Assembly (NCBI GenBank): GCA_037783415.1
Contig: JAZGTN010000042.1
Span: 1,790,001 to 1,854,000 of the forward strand
Length of the DNA stretch: 64,000 nucleotides
DNA from: Leptasterias polaris
Taxonomy: Eukaryota; Echinodermata; Asteroidea; Forcipulatida; Asteriidae
Reading direction: 5' to 3'
Shown here: one piece after another, positions 33,982 through 45,091 of the stretch
Layout: each line of letters opens with the position of its first letter
How positions within the stretch are numbered: the first letter of the stretch is position 1
Notes under the pieces: model-generated
The model's database searches: none
Told to the model about the DNA's origin: nothing
Seen by the model: the letters and a program-made list of their open reading frames with translations, nothing else
Position numbers and translations under genes: made by a program

Positions 33982-34239
33982 GCTCTTGCCCTTAACACCA
34001 ACTGGCACACTTCTTGACTTCTTGACTAGCCTGGCAGGCTACTAAAAAATATGTGAACTTCCCGGTTTAAAATGATTCTAGCTTTTCTTTTCAGATTAAA
34101 AAGTTAAATGTTTTGTTGTTTGAGTATATGAATGTAACTGTATTTGCCCAACTATCAAAGTTGCAATTGCTGTCATTAAAACATTAATACATATGGAAAT
34201 TAATGTTTTGACAGCCTTGCTGACTTTTTTTTTTTTATT

Positions 34240-34593
34240 ATTTTATTTTATGAGATATCGCCTAACTCACAAGGCCACGGACGGCCACTCAAGGTGAGGG
34301 CTACACATAACTGATTTGGGCTATCAACCCAAATCAATTGACACCAGGGGCACGTTGCCTCCTACTCCTGGGGCTGAAACAGGATTACCCCCTTCACAGT
34401 AGGCATGGGTATTATCCACTAGGAGCCTGTCTGGTAGAGCAGAATGCACTACCTTCCCAACTTTTTTCGAAGCAATTATGGTTAAGTGCCTTGCTCAAGG
34501 GCACAAGTGTCATGACCGGGTATCGAACCCACACTCTGCTGCTGAAAACACCAGAGCTTAGGTCCGGTGACCTAGACCGCTCGGCCACGACAC
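34240..34593 (-). repeat. SINE, tRNA-Leu-headed, body type B
   Basis: Minus strand. The head complement 'gctcggccacgacacg' ends at 34593. The body matches the copy at 13983..14357 across its length ('cacaaggccacggacggcc', 'aaatcaattgacaccagggg', 'actaggagcctgtctggtag'). Confidence 0.88.
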
Positions 34594-34762
34594 GCCAATA
34601 AGTTCTAAAACTTATTGGGGAAAAGTAAACAGTCACAGTTTACTAGCCCAGTTCGCTACTTACAAAAAAGGAAGAAGCTTAAGTCCAATTGCTGAACTAG
34701 TTTCCTCAGAGGAAATTTAGGGATGAAGGAAGGGATGAATTCATTGATTAAAGAGCTCTTAC

Positions 34763-34923
34763 TTCATTTCCATGGCTTCTTCCAGCGTCTTCCGTCTCTC
34801 CATCTGCAAGGCACTCAACTTGGCTTCTTTATCTCTGAGCACGGTGATTGTTGTGGACAGCTTGTTGCTGGCAGTGGAAAGTTGCTTCTTCACTTGCTCC
34901 AACTCCCTCTTCAGACTGTCAAT
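34763..34923 (-). CDS. ERC: ERC coding exon 6 of those in window
   Basis: 161 bases: 53 codons plus two bases of a Lys codon, starting in phase 0. The acceptor is 'ctgatag' and the donor ATGAA|GTAAG. The peptide runs from IDSLKRELEQVKKQLSTA through KLSTTITVLRDKEAKLSALQ to MERRKTLEEAMEMK. Vertebrate ERC has the same plan here (... KEAHL.NLR.ERRK.LEE.LEMK). It is continuous heptad-repeat coiled coil. Confidence 0.92.
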
Positions 34924-35965
34924 CTATCAGGATCAAACAATGAATCCTTCAACTAAGGGATCATTTGAAATTTTTCATTTATTTGTTAACATTTCAGTGA
35001 GCGCTGGTAACGCCAAATTATTGCACATTTCATTTCACTGTGTTCTCCAAAGTGTAATATCCTGGGCAAGTCCTTGATACCCTAGACTGGACCTTCCAAC
35101 ATATCTAAGAGGGGGATCGGGTCCCAGAGTTGTGTAGTTTTGTTTATTGAGGGACTGAAAAATATGTTCACTCATATGCTTTGTGCGCAAAATTGAACAG
35201 ACATGCGGACCTACATGTTTGCAGATCTAACAAGTTTATCAATTAAATAATTTAAAACACTCCTGCCTGAACACAGAGCACTTGCATCATTTGTACTTGC
35301 ATCATTTTCTGTAAGAAAAGCCAACAACTTGAAAATATAGTTCCACCTTTATCACATGCAGAGACAGCCCTGGCAATTCATCCTTGAGATGGCCAAGCTA
35401 TATTCATTTTGCAAAGGAGCTTCCATGGGAAAATCTTAAAGTCTGTATGGTAAAATTTGATGGGAAACCAAGGCCAAACCAGGGCAACAGAGGCCATGGC
35501 CTTCGTGTAATTCCAAGTCTGCAGAGATGAGCCCCAACTACAGGACAGTTCTTTTCAGAACTGAGAAGTCTCCCGAAGTCTCCCGAATTCCGAATAATCT
35601 ACTGCGGCAGTAGAAAAAATAGCAAGACAAGTTCTCAAAGAACAAAATCTACCTAGCAAGTAGATATACACATGGTGTTACCGCAAACCAAATATACATT
35701 GATACGTCACTATGGAATGCCTCAAATACCATATACATGACAGAAGTCACTCATAAATGTACAGGTTGAATTCAAACAAATGATCTTGACATCTGGATTC
35801 AACCAGTTTGAAAAATGACAAAGTTTGTAACAACAATTGTCTACCAGCGTGTAACAAGAGAACATGATCAACAAGCAAGTTAGATCTCTAATGTTTACCA
35901 GGCAATGTGTGTAATGGTCTATTGGGTCTAAATAGTGACAGATCAAAGAGGAGCCATGGATGTCC
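34924..35965. other. ERC intron; one dispersed repeat
   Basis: 35385..35520 is the second copy of the repeat seen at 23340..23535 ('ttcattttgcaaaggagctt', 'gtgtaattccaagtctgcag'). Nothing else recognised. Confidence 0.5.
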
Positions 35966-36892
35966 AGGGCTCGAAACTAACACTGGACCGCAGGCCCAAG
36001 GCCAGTGATTTTAGCGTCAGTCCTGTAAACTTTATACAGAACAAGTCCGGCGGTCTTGTGTTTATTTTTTTACATAATAATGTTATTATTAATATGAAAT
36101 GTATTATCTTTCATTAAATAAATGTATTTAAATCTCAGTTTGAAAAGTTTTTGTTTTACTTGTCGTCAAATTATTTCCGAGCACGGAACATCTAACCCGA
36201 CCGACTGTTCTTCCTGCTGCAAGTTCCCTATCCAGTTTGCTCATGCCCACCACCACTGCACTGGGCTCAAACCATAGGCTTAGGCGCCCGGGGGGATGAG
36301 CGAACGGCACCCTCCATTCCGTGCATGCGTGATGCTTGTATTGGTGCCCGGCGGAACACCACAGTTTACCACTGACCATGCACGTGTCATGCTGTGGTGG
36401 GTGCAACACATTGGATGTAGTCACTTTAAAGTCTGATACCTTACCAACGAATTATATAGTGTGAAATTGTATTAATGACGTCTAGGTTGTATTCTTTCAA
36501 CACCACACACCCCTGTGTTGCATGGATTATAAGTAAGGGTTGTTTCCACACGTCTTGCTTCGTATGTTAAATTTTGAAAACGTAGATATTGTCCTGTCAA
36601 AACTGATTTCTTTTTTTCTGTGGCAGCAAACGTTGTGTAAAAAGAAGGTACATGTATGTGAAAATTTCTTGATGGGGTTTTAAAGCCCAAACTGCCTCCT
36701 AAGCGATCTGCAAGTGAAAAACTTGCACAGGCGCAGAAGTATGAAAAAACATGTTAACTTTTGGTGCGTTTTTGTTGTGTTTTGGTTTTGTACTTCGGTT
36801 TTGTAAAAAATGTTCCGGTCCAGTAAAAACTCTGAGCAACAAGCCCTGCGGTCTTGTGGATTTTCCTCCCAAAATTCGAGCCCTGGATGTAC
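35958..36892. mobile_element. hAT-like non-autonomous DNA transposon, 919 bp
   Basis: The element 35966..36884 starts AGGGCTCGAAACTAAC and ends with the complement of AGGGCTCGAATTTTGG. It is flanked by GGATGTCC (35958..35965) and GGATGTAC (36885..36892), a 7-of-8 matching 8-bp duplication, as expected for hAT elements. Both halves contain a 'gcggtcttgtg' motif. No transposase frame was found. The cysteine/histidine-containing frame at 36128..36424 is not a convincing zinc finger. Its right flank ends 11 bp from an ERC exon. Confidence 0.75.
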
Positions 36893-36903
36893 CATGGACG
36901 TAC

Positions 36904-37035
36904 CTGTCTCTGCAGATTAGTGATTGTCTGAGTCTGTTGAGCTAGAACCATCTCCCTGTCCGCTGTGATGCTAACACTCTCCTTCAAAGCCTCCTCTAGT
37001 TCCTCTATCCTGTCGTCCCTCTGCTTCACAAAGGA
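36904..37035 (-). CDS. ERC: ERC coding exon 5 of those in window
   Basis: 132 bases, 44 codons, phase 0 at both ends. The acceptor is 'taatttgcag' and the donor AGACAG|GTACGT. The peptide includes SFVKQRDDRIEELEEALKES and VSITADREMVLAQQTQTI. It corresponds to the RIEELEEALRESV.IT.EREMVLAQ block of ERC2 and the Bruchpilot family. As a phase 0/0 exon of whole codons it could be skipped without a frameshift. A hAT-like element sits in the intron immediately after its donor. Confidence 0.92.
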
Positions 37036-37079
37036 CTGCAAATTACACAAGAAAAATGTTTAAGATTGATATTGAATAA

Positions 37080-37375
37080 TTTTGGGTTCAACAGAGAAGA
37101 GTTTACAAGAGTGGACTTGAATCTGCAACCACAGGATTAACGTGCCAGCACTCAACCAACTGAGCTATCTACATGTTGGTAGTCTCTCTATTTTGACATT
37201 GCACGTTACATGTATTTTTGGAAACAAGCACGCGTCCAATGTCCACGCTGCGCACAACTCTCAGCCAATGACAGCTCTTCATATTGACCTCAGTGAGGAG
37301 ACAGTTTTGGGCTTGTGACGACATCTGCAAATGGTCTATATCTTTGTTCGGGTGCCAGTCTGAAGCCATTCAGCC
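37080..37375 (-). repeat. tRNA-like SINE family 2, long copy
   Basis: Minus strand. It begins with the complement of 'atgcttca' type sequence, 'aatggcttcagactggcacc' near 37371, and continues to the tRNA-like head whose A-box complement is 'ccaactgagctatcta' at about 37157..37172. It ends 45 bp upstream of the acceptor of ERC exon 5. It matches the plus-strand copy at 53995..54235. Confidence 0.7.
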
Positions 37376-37488
37376 ATTCCACGATAAGAGGCGGAAGACC
37401 TTTCAAAGAGCCGAATACCAACTGAACCACTGGCAAGCATCCAGTTTAGCACTGAGCCAGTGAACCCCACAACTGAACAAGTCTTGGT

Positions 37489-37600
37489 CCCAATTTCATG
37501 GCTCTGCCTACCCTGGAACTCTGCACTTACAACCCATAGATTTATGCACTTATGGCCCTGTTTTTTAGTGCAACATTCTGTGGTTAGCAGTACTATGAAA
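37489..37600. mobile_element. Short CTGCTTAAGCA-related MITE
   Basis: 'cccaatttcatggctctgcc' at the left and 'agcagtactatgaaattggg' at the right are inverted. It is much shorter than its relatives and probably internally deleted. Confidence 0.6.
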
Positions 37601-37909
37601 TTGGGCACTGCAGTCTAGTGTTTTTTCTGAACACATATTTTGAAGTTTTACAAATGTATATTTCAATTCCAAATCTCCTTCTTTATGTTCAGGGAATACA
37701 AGAAAAGAAAGAAATGTTTGAGGTCTTGTACAACATATTTTGGGTGCGATGAAAGTGCTAAGCTCCAAGACCTAGTGGAGATTCTTTTGAAATTCCATCC
37801 CTATGCCCAAATATCTTATCATGTTAAGTGAGTACAATAGCAAAAATGAATACTGATAATTACTTCGTGAAAAGAACTTCATTATTGTTAGTAACAAAAG
37901 AAATCGAGG

Positions 37910-38188
37910 TGTCGTGGCCGAGCGGTTTGGGGCAGTGGACTCAAGTTCTGCAATTTACAGAATATTGGTTCGAATCCTGACCTGGTCAGTCACGACACTC
38001 GAGTCCTTGAGCAAGGCACTTTATTATAATTGCTTCTCTCCACCAAGGAGTACAAATGGATACCGGTGAGAGCTGGGATGGACTGGCATCCTGTCCAGCA
38101 GGGATAGAAATTTACTCAGTCGTTTAAATGCCAATGAATCCGGATATAAACACAGGCGTGATGAGCCATATTGGCTCAGACAGACTTT
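37910..38188 (+). repeat. SINE, tRNA-Leu-headed, body type D
   Basis: The head 'tgtcgtggccgagcggtttg' and 'gtggactcaagttctg' is clearly tRNA-Leu(CAA)-like, with B box 'ggttcgaatcctg'. The body differs from A, B and C: 'gagctgggatggactggcat' then 'ctgtccagcagggatag', ending 'gtgatgagccatattggct'. Confidence 0.85.
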
Positions 38189-38611
38189 TTCAAGAGAAAT
38201 CATGACAAATCACAGGCTACATTTATGAGCAGATCAACAAAAAAGCAAAATCTAAACCATGTTTTTCAAAGGAGTGTTTAGCCACACTGCGAGTACTCTT
38301 GGTTAAGGACACGCCTCTTGTTCGAATTCCACGATCCATTGCTGAAAAAGGTGATATCAAAATTGAAATTGAAAGAGTTTATTAATAAAAACGCCATCGT
38401 AGCCAGAGGCCAAATTAAGACATTTTTGACAGATAGAAATCGACTTGAGATTAAGCGCCATCACACTCAAACCGATATTCTGCGTTAGCAGTTCGTGTAT
38501 GGTAGCGGTTCCAAGGGGATTTCAATTTGTTTCAAGATAGTGATGGAGAGTGAGTTCTTTGATGGAGAGTGAGTTATGAACAACCCGGAGAGGCTTGAAC
38601 CAAGGCTATAC

Positions 38612-38747
38612 CTGGAGCTGCGTTGTATCTGTACAGAGTTCTCCTTCTCGCCTTCTTGCTTCCTCAAGGAGTTGGGCATTCTTCCTCTTTTGCAGTTGCT
38701 GATCTCTCTTTACACCCGTTAGTCTCTTGGTGGCGTCCTTCAATTGT
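38612..38747 (-). CDS. ERC: ERC coding exon 4 of those in window
   Basis: 136 bases: one base completing a Thr codon, then 45 codons, ending phase 0. The acceptor is 'tctggtag' and the donor CTCCAG|GTATAG. The peptide is QLKDATKRLTGVKRDQQLQK followed by RKNAQLLEEARRREGELC. Vertebrate ERC has KDQNKKVANLKHNQQLEKKKNAQLLEEVRRRE at this point, so orthology is clear. Confidence 0.93.
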
Positions 38748-39626
38748 CTACCAGAGAAAAGATAAAAATGCTAATAAATTCACAGTTTAGATTAGATACA
38801 ATCAAATAAATAACATTAAAGAGACCATTTTTGTAAGTAATTTTTTTAGCCTTGGAGAAAGACTCTGCTAAGGTCGAAACATCAGGCCATTAATTTTGTT
38901 TTCCATTTTTGTGTATCTAAGATAAAACTCTGGTTATAAATTAAATCCAAGATAAGTTCCGAAATCCAAGATAACTTCCTGTTACTTATCAAAAACCATC
39001 GCCAGAACTCTGGCTCCAGTTAGGGCTCTGACTTTATCACCGACTCCTAGCATCCAAAATGGAGGCACAAGCCTAATCCACAGCCAAAGGACAAGCCAAG
39101 GAAGAAAAGCCTTAATGAGTCAATAGGCCAACCAACGCCAGCTGACCAAAATACCTAAAATAAAGTACATGTTTATGAGAAACTCATGCGAAAACGTACA
39201 TTCCACTTACATACACAGACACACATTGTACTTATATGACTAGCATTTATTTATGATACAGTTCTATGCATTATTAGTGTTAGTGGTCAAAAGTACACAA
39301 GTATGTGCAAACGAAAATCACAAACATTGTTTACAAGCACGCAGAACCAATGTACCATAATCAGGCAAACATTTGACCTGCATAACCCATGCACTCCAAG
39401 GAGGTCAGTACACACAGTATTGGCTAACTGCCTGTACATATATATACACATCTTAAAAGAAACACATTTTCAGATGCAAACACAAAAGCAAAGAAAGAAA
39501 AGACTGCAAGTTCAACTTTCATCCAAAATGTAAATCAAAAATTACATTTGCACGCTGGAAATACACTGAAGAGTGGAAATATGTAACATACATATATGAC
39601 TATCCTGGAATAAAAAATAATGACAC
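38748..39626. other. ERC intron, no gene
   Basis: A 'gactctgctaaggtcgaaac' motif at about 38865..38895 recurs at 49130..49160, probably a small repeat fragment. Nothing else seen. Confidence 0.5.
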
Positions 39627-39833
39627 ATCAATGCTACACAGTTATTCACAACAGCATGCCACACTCACTACTATAATGTAACTGTTGTACACAAGATCAA
39701 TGCTACACAGTTATTCACAACAGCATGCCACACTCACTACTATAATGTAACTGTTGTACACAAGATCAATGCTACACAGTTATTCACAACAGCATGCCAC
39801 ACTCACTACTATAATGTAACTGTTGTACACAAG
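39627..39833. repeat. 69-bp tandem repeat, three identical copies
   Basis: Each unit starts 'atcaatgctacacagttatt' and ends 'gtaactgttgtacacaag'. The three copies are identical base for base, so the expansion is recent or homogenised. Confidence 0.97.
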
Positions 39834-39864
39834 TTTTGACAAAACATGTTACTAGTAGTGTTTT

Positions 39865-40025
39865 TTAATGTTTTTGGATTGAACAAAGAAAAATTGACTA
39901 GAGTGGGATTGTGCCGGTGCTCTACCAACTGAGCTATCTAGCCCTGTGCTGGCGGTATCCCTATTTTCCGACATTATTGTTCGGGGGGGTGCCTTGTGGT
40001 TTGTTATTTGGTAGTTTTTTTGTTC
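39865..40025 (-). repeat. tRNA-like SINE family 2, fragment
   Basis: 'ggattgaacaaagaaaaatt', 'ctctaccaactgagctatct' (A-box complement) and 'cggtatccctattttccgac' match other minus-strand copies. Confidence 0.65.
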
Positions 40026-40198
40026 AGTTTTTTTAACCTGTACAAATTTCAGGGTTTAACATTGGACATGATCATAATATGGGGTTTGAGACCAAAGACC
40101 AGTGGTGATGAAATTGTGAAACCAGTTCAAATTTGGTTGAACAACAAACTGAGAAAATAACAAAATAAATAAATCAAAATCTTATTCAATTGAAACCT

Positions 40199-40354
40199 AT
40201 ACGCCTCTCTTAATATTTATGCTCGAGTACGTCACAATTCTAACCCAAAACGAGGCCATAGGCGCAGCCACTGCAAGTGGTGGCGGACGCGCGCCTATAG
40301 CCTCATTTTAAGTAAGAATTATGACGTCATGCATGAATATTAAGAGAGGCGTAT
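40199..40354. mobile_element. 156-bp palindromic MITE
   Basis: Ends are 'atacgcctctcttaatatt' and 'aatattaagagaggcgtat', perfect inverted repeats. Pairing continues inward (cgtca/tgacg, gaggc/gcctc, atagg/cctat). CpG-rich centre, non-coding. Confidence 0.85.
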
Positions 40355-40651
40355 GGACTACCTTGAGTGGTTTCTACACATATTTTGTTTTTGAGTTTAA
40401 AATCAATCAACTCAAAGAGGAAAAAAAATTAAAAAAATAGAATATTTTGTAAAAGAACGAGGGACAACAAATTGCATGTTTTGCAGATAAATAAATACAC
40501 AGACTCACCCCGGACAATGCCTTCTGATTATACTATGATATGAGTTAGGTACAAAGAAGGTTAGAGGTTAGAAGGATTATATTTACTTTTTTTAGAAAAC
40601 GGCAGTTACAGACTTTATTACTTTTCATAATTGTTAAGGCATCTTATTGTC

Positions 40652-40814
40652 TATTGACCCATTTCACAACGCAGAGCACACTTACATGTGCATGCGCCTA
40701 TCCTGCCCGCCATTTTTGGAGTCAAATGTACACAAAGGAATTGACCCCCAAAATGGTGAAATTGATGGACGTGCATTTTGCAAAGGTGCGTTCCACGTCA
40801 TGCAAGGGTCAATA
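40652..40814. mobile_element. TATTGACCC-type MITE, copy 1
   Basis: Starts TATTGACCCATTT and ends GCAAGGGTCAATA. A second copy with the same ends is at 52378..52536. Non-coding. It lies 67 bp left of the Harbinger element. Confidence 0.65.
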
Positions 40815-40881
40815 GGAGAGTTAATCTGTCGACCAAAGAGGGAAAAAACAACTGTGTGGTAGTACACAAGTCAGAGCCTTA

Positions 40882-40990
40882 GGCCGTGTCCGAATTGGCG
40901 GCTACGACTACGGCTACGACCGTTGCCAAGGAGTTGCTAAGGGCGGCCATTTTGACATTGTGTCCGAATTATCGGCTGCGGCTGCGGCTG
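40882..40990 (+). repeat. Harbinger left terminal inverted repeat and subterminal repeat
   Basis: The terminal motif GTGTCCGAATT (40886..40896) is followed by 'ggcggctacgactacggcta'. The same motif recurs directly at 40960..40970, followed by a (CGGCTG)n-like stretch. The 'gttgctaagggcg' block between them is retained in the 33482 MITE. These are candidate binding sites for the element's own proteins. Confidence 0.85.
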
Positions 40991-41074
40991 CGGCTTGAAA
41001 CGTCACCGATACCGAGCCACAAGAAGAGGTGACTTCGTAGTGACCGCGGCAGGCGCGCGCAGTACAAAACTAAA

Positions 41075-43197
41075 ATGGCGAGCTCTTCTTCGAGCACTGC
41101 TGCCTGTGCTGGAAGTGGAACTAATAACCTTACTGCTGAGAAGGAAGAAACTCACAAGTGTAAGTATATCACTAACTATATTATTGACAATGCCATGGAA
41201 TTAATTACTCTATGACATTGTTTGATGAGGTTGCTCAATCTAACGTTTTTAGGAGTAGAAATTTAATACAATTTCGGACAGCCTAAACGACATGATAAAC
41301 ATGAACTACGACTACGTTACGTTTTATTAATAGTTATTATGCGTAGGTTAGCGGGTCGGCAGGTCGTCATCATCATCGTACAGTCTCGGTTGACCAGTTC
41401 CGGATTGACCAGCTCAGCTCCGTATTAAGGTTAACTTTGCAATAACACAGGCCCCTAAAAGTATGTACTATTAAATTACTTGGAAGGAATGTCGCACAAA
41501 ACCGCCACTTTTCTCTCTAAATATGACAAATATCACACAATTTCTTGCTTAAGTTGATACAATGATAGAGGACATCACATACATAGTTTTAAGTTTGATT
41601 GGCTGGATGTGTGGGATCAGCAGGTATGTCAAAATCCGTCAGCCACACAGGGCAAGTAAATACTGAGGCCCTGAGCAGTCGTCTAATTTTTTGAGGTGAT
41701 AAAATTACCAAAAAACAAAACCTTATTTTGTGCGACTTTGACCCTTGAGTTTCACCAGTACCATACCGTATCACTCAACATTAAAACAAAAAGCCGATGT
41801 AGGTAAAATCATAGTGCTGATTCAGAATAGTTAGTACATGTACACGCTACGCATACATTTTCATCTAACGGCTATTGATAATGTTTTATTTTCAAGATGG
41901 AGCTGCACTGCAAATAATTTTAATGTACGACAGTTTTATGAATGGGAATGTGGGTTTGCAATAGGGGGCACTCTACTGATCCGTAATAGCTACACTGTAT
42001 CTGCATTAATTTTCCTTAGCTCTTGGTCGTACTGCGCGGCATGTGTTGAAATTTTGCAATTTGTTCAACTTTGTTTTTCAGAGTTTAAAATTTACCCATT
42101 TGCACTATAATTAAAAGAAGCTAATAATTGTCGGAAGGATGGAGGGTTACGTGTACAATGTAGGTTTATGCTCAATAAAGTCGGCAGAAGAGGACCTCTG
42201 CTCTGTAAACTTGGCACTCTAGTGTTAACATAGTGTATGACATAAATCCTTGTTGTGAGTTTCAAGTTAATATGTTGGTTAACAGTATCCCGTTTGTGTC
42301 TTTTTCTCATCATAGGGACTGAGGACGAAACCTTCCGTTTCATAAAGTTGCGTGGGGTCCACAATGCTAAATTCAAGACAGGCAAGCGTGGTGCTGCCCG
42401 TGACGGTTTTCTGTAAGTTCAAAAAGCTCTTTGATTTGCACATCTTCTTTTTAAGAACCTCTGGAACCCAGATGGAAATCTACAACTGAAATACCTCTAT
42501 ATATATGAATCATCTGAATGATCTTGAGAATGATGTTAAATATGTTTTAAAACTGTTTACTTTACAGCATGGTGCTTAAAGAAATGAATCTAGAACTTAA
42601 GGTTAACCCTGAGCAGGCAAGGAAGAAGTGGAACAATCTTGCTCAAAAATATAAGGTACTGAGGTCATTTGCTAATTCCCGCTATTGACAATATTTTGAA
42701 GTTTCATACATTTGTACTTGTATGACACACAGCTAACTTTTTAGAGCTTTACATGTAGATCACCAAATTAATTTTGAAGTGTAATGTTTAAAATTGTACT
42801 AATCTTTACATTTATTTTTAAGGAACTCAAGCATCCCCCAACTGGGGCTGGCATGGATTCTGGGGATGAGAGCCTCATAACATGGCAATACTTTGAAGAG
42901 ATGGACAAAACACTTGGCAGTAGGGCAATCATAAAACCACCTTGCCTGGTATCGTCCATTGAAGATTTTTCTGGTTCAACTTCAACTAGTGATCATTGTG
43001 ATAATCAGGCATCTCCTCCCGCAAAAAAGAAAAAATACAACTTCCACCAAGATATTTTAAGAATAATGCAGGAACAAAATAACCAAATAAGCACACAAGA
43101 AGAAAAAATAGTACAGCAAAATAGTGATCTGTTATCGTTAATGGGCAGACTTGTTGCAGCAGTGGAAACAAACAAAGCAAAAACAAATGAGAAATAG
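41075..43197 (+). CDS. Harbinger Myb/SANT-like DNA-binding protein (4 exons, 214 aa)
   Basis: Exons 41075..41159, 42316..42412, 42568..42655 and 42823..43197, all with GT/AG introns and consistent phases. The protein starts MASSSSSTAACAGSGTNN. Residues about 26-105 form a Myb/SANT-like domain: HKWTEDETFRFIKLRGVH, then KRGAARDGFLMVLKEMN, then QARKKWNNLAQKYKELK and WQYFEEMDKTLG, giving the spaced aromatic residues (W29, W80) of this fold. A Lys-rich nuclear-localisation-like stretch (PAKKKKYNF) and a Gln/Glu-rich coiled-coil-like C-terminus (QEQNNQISTQEEKIVQQN) follow. In Harbinger elements this partner binds the transposase, helps nuclear import and recognises the ends. An AATAAA lies at 43494..43499. 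The start is the first ATG in frame, in a CpG-rich stretch just inside the left end. Confidence 0.87.
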
Positions 43198-45091
43198 TCA
43201 GCCTGTTTACGAATGCAAACATAAATTTGCAAAATTGAATTGGGTATAATATAACTTAAATTATGTTGGGAAGTCCAGAGTTAAATTTTGTTGGGAAGTT
43301 CACATCCTACTTTCAGGATGTTGTCATTCCGGGATAAATTATGTTTGGGAAGATGACATCCTAAGTGTGTAAGGATGCTGTCATCCCGAGATGTCGTTAT
43401 CTTACAGTTATTATGTTGAGATTCCGTGATAAATTAGCAACAAAATATTGTGCCAAAATTGTCCACAAGTCTTTTTTTGCGACAACATTTAGAAATAAAA
43501 AAAATCCTCAATATGTTTTAGATTTTATGTTCAACAAAATAGAACAACTTTAATATGCACCAACAACTGAACATTTATTTTCAAACTATTTATTTACTTA
43601 ACAAGCTATTTGTTTTTGATATTAATTTAATATATTATAAACAAATTTATTAATTTAATAATTTAAATATAAATGTACACATGTATTAATTTAACAAAAT
43701 ATATATCAGTATTACCAAACATGTTAATAATTTATGGTTATCCATTGGTAGTTCTACCTTTCCAAATGCATAAACAAGACAACAAAACTGCTCAAAGGTC
43801 ACTGAGAGAGGCTATGTAATGCATCTTTTACATTTTACTGTGCAACTCTTGCCTGTCTACATGTTTTTACATTTCTCTATTTACAGCTTAATTACATTTA
43901 AAAAAATTATATTTCACTTTTTGCCTGTCTACATGTTTTTACATTTCTCTATTTACAGCTAAATTAATTACATTTTAACAAATTGTATTTGACTTTACAG
44001 AAAGCATACAGGTACAAAGAGTTTAAAATCTATTTAATTTTTAACATGTCTGGTTAGTTTGCTCAATCCATAACTGTTTGTTAACCAGTTTACAGATGCA
44101 GGCTCGTCAAAACAAATTGGCTGTCAGCTATCTCTCGCAATGAAAAACTTGTTCATTTCAGTGTGAATTATTTTAACACAGTGACGTGACATTGTAAACA
44201 AACATGATATATGGGTATGTATACATTTTGTACAGGGATTCTGTAGTTCATTCATGAATTTCCTTAATATTCAATCAAATTGGCATTGAAATTGACTTTT
44301 TGACGAACGAAAAACTCCTGTATTGAGTGTTACCGATTCATTTGTTTACATTGTGACGTCACTGTGTTCAAACATTTCGCGCTGAAAGGGTATTACAAAA
44401 ATAATAATAATTTTACACAACTTTAATGTAAGGTTAGAGGCTTGTAATTTTTTAACATTTTAATTAGGGCTCCATCTATTGATTTATGAGTGAATCACAA
44501 AACTAAATTTGACCTTACAGTGCCCCTTTAAACCCTGTAACTCCACAGTGTCAATGACTTTCTCAAATTTGGATGATTAGCAAAGTATATAATCTATGAC
44601 ATATTTAAATAACCCCTTAATTACTGTTACTTCCCAATTCTAAATTCGTATTTAAAGTTACAAGTTTACAAGTTACAAGTTACAAGTTACAAGTTATTTA
44701 AAGTTACAAGTGACATGGCTGGTATCCAGCGTGGAGTCGTTCAAATTTTTTAGAAGGGGTTTGTAGAATTGACAAAGTGTGGGTTGAAATCCCATAATTT
44801 ATTAAAAAATGATTAAAACAATTAGTTTCATCAGGAAAACGAAAACCATTTTTCTATTTGTTTTTGTTTTTTTGCTATTTTTCCGTGGCTGTTGTTTTAG
44901 CTTTACCAAAAAAGTGTACACATGTATGATAGCTTTAAACCTCTGAACCTTAAATATGGATCAAAAAATGAATTTGCCCCTCCCCCCCCCCCCCCCCCCC
45001 CCACACACACACAGGAGGCTGGTTACGCGCCTGCTCATTTGTTACAAAGGTGCCAATATTTTTAACAACGGTAATAGTAACAGAATCTCGT
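43198..45091. other. Harbinger central non-coding region between convergent genes
   Basis: Very AT-rich. It holds a direct duplication of about 72 bp (43850..43993, 'gcctgtctacatgtttttac' twice), 8-bp 'acaagtta' tandem repeats at 44664..44710 and a 21-C run at 44982..45002. An inverted pair, 'cacagtgacgtgacattg' (44178..) and 'cattgtgacgtcactgtg' (44348..), suggests a nested palindromic repeat. Confidence 0.6.

Noticed and set aside
36128..36424. THAP or other zinc-finger transposase domain
   Set aside because: The frame has scattered Cys and His residues but not the spacing of a THAP or BED finger, and no catalytic domain follows. The element looks non-autonomous.
42784..43197. Gene starting at the ATG at 42784
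   Set aside because: The first 13 codons are intron sequence before an AG acceptor at 42821..42822. The true frame continues from upstream exons encoding the Myb/SANT-like domain.
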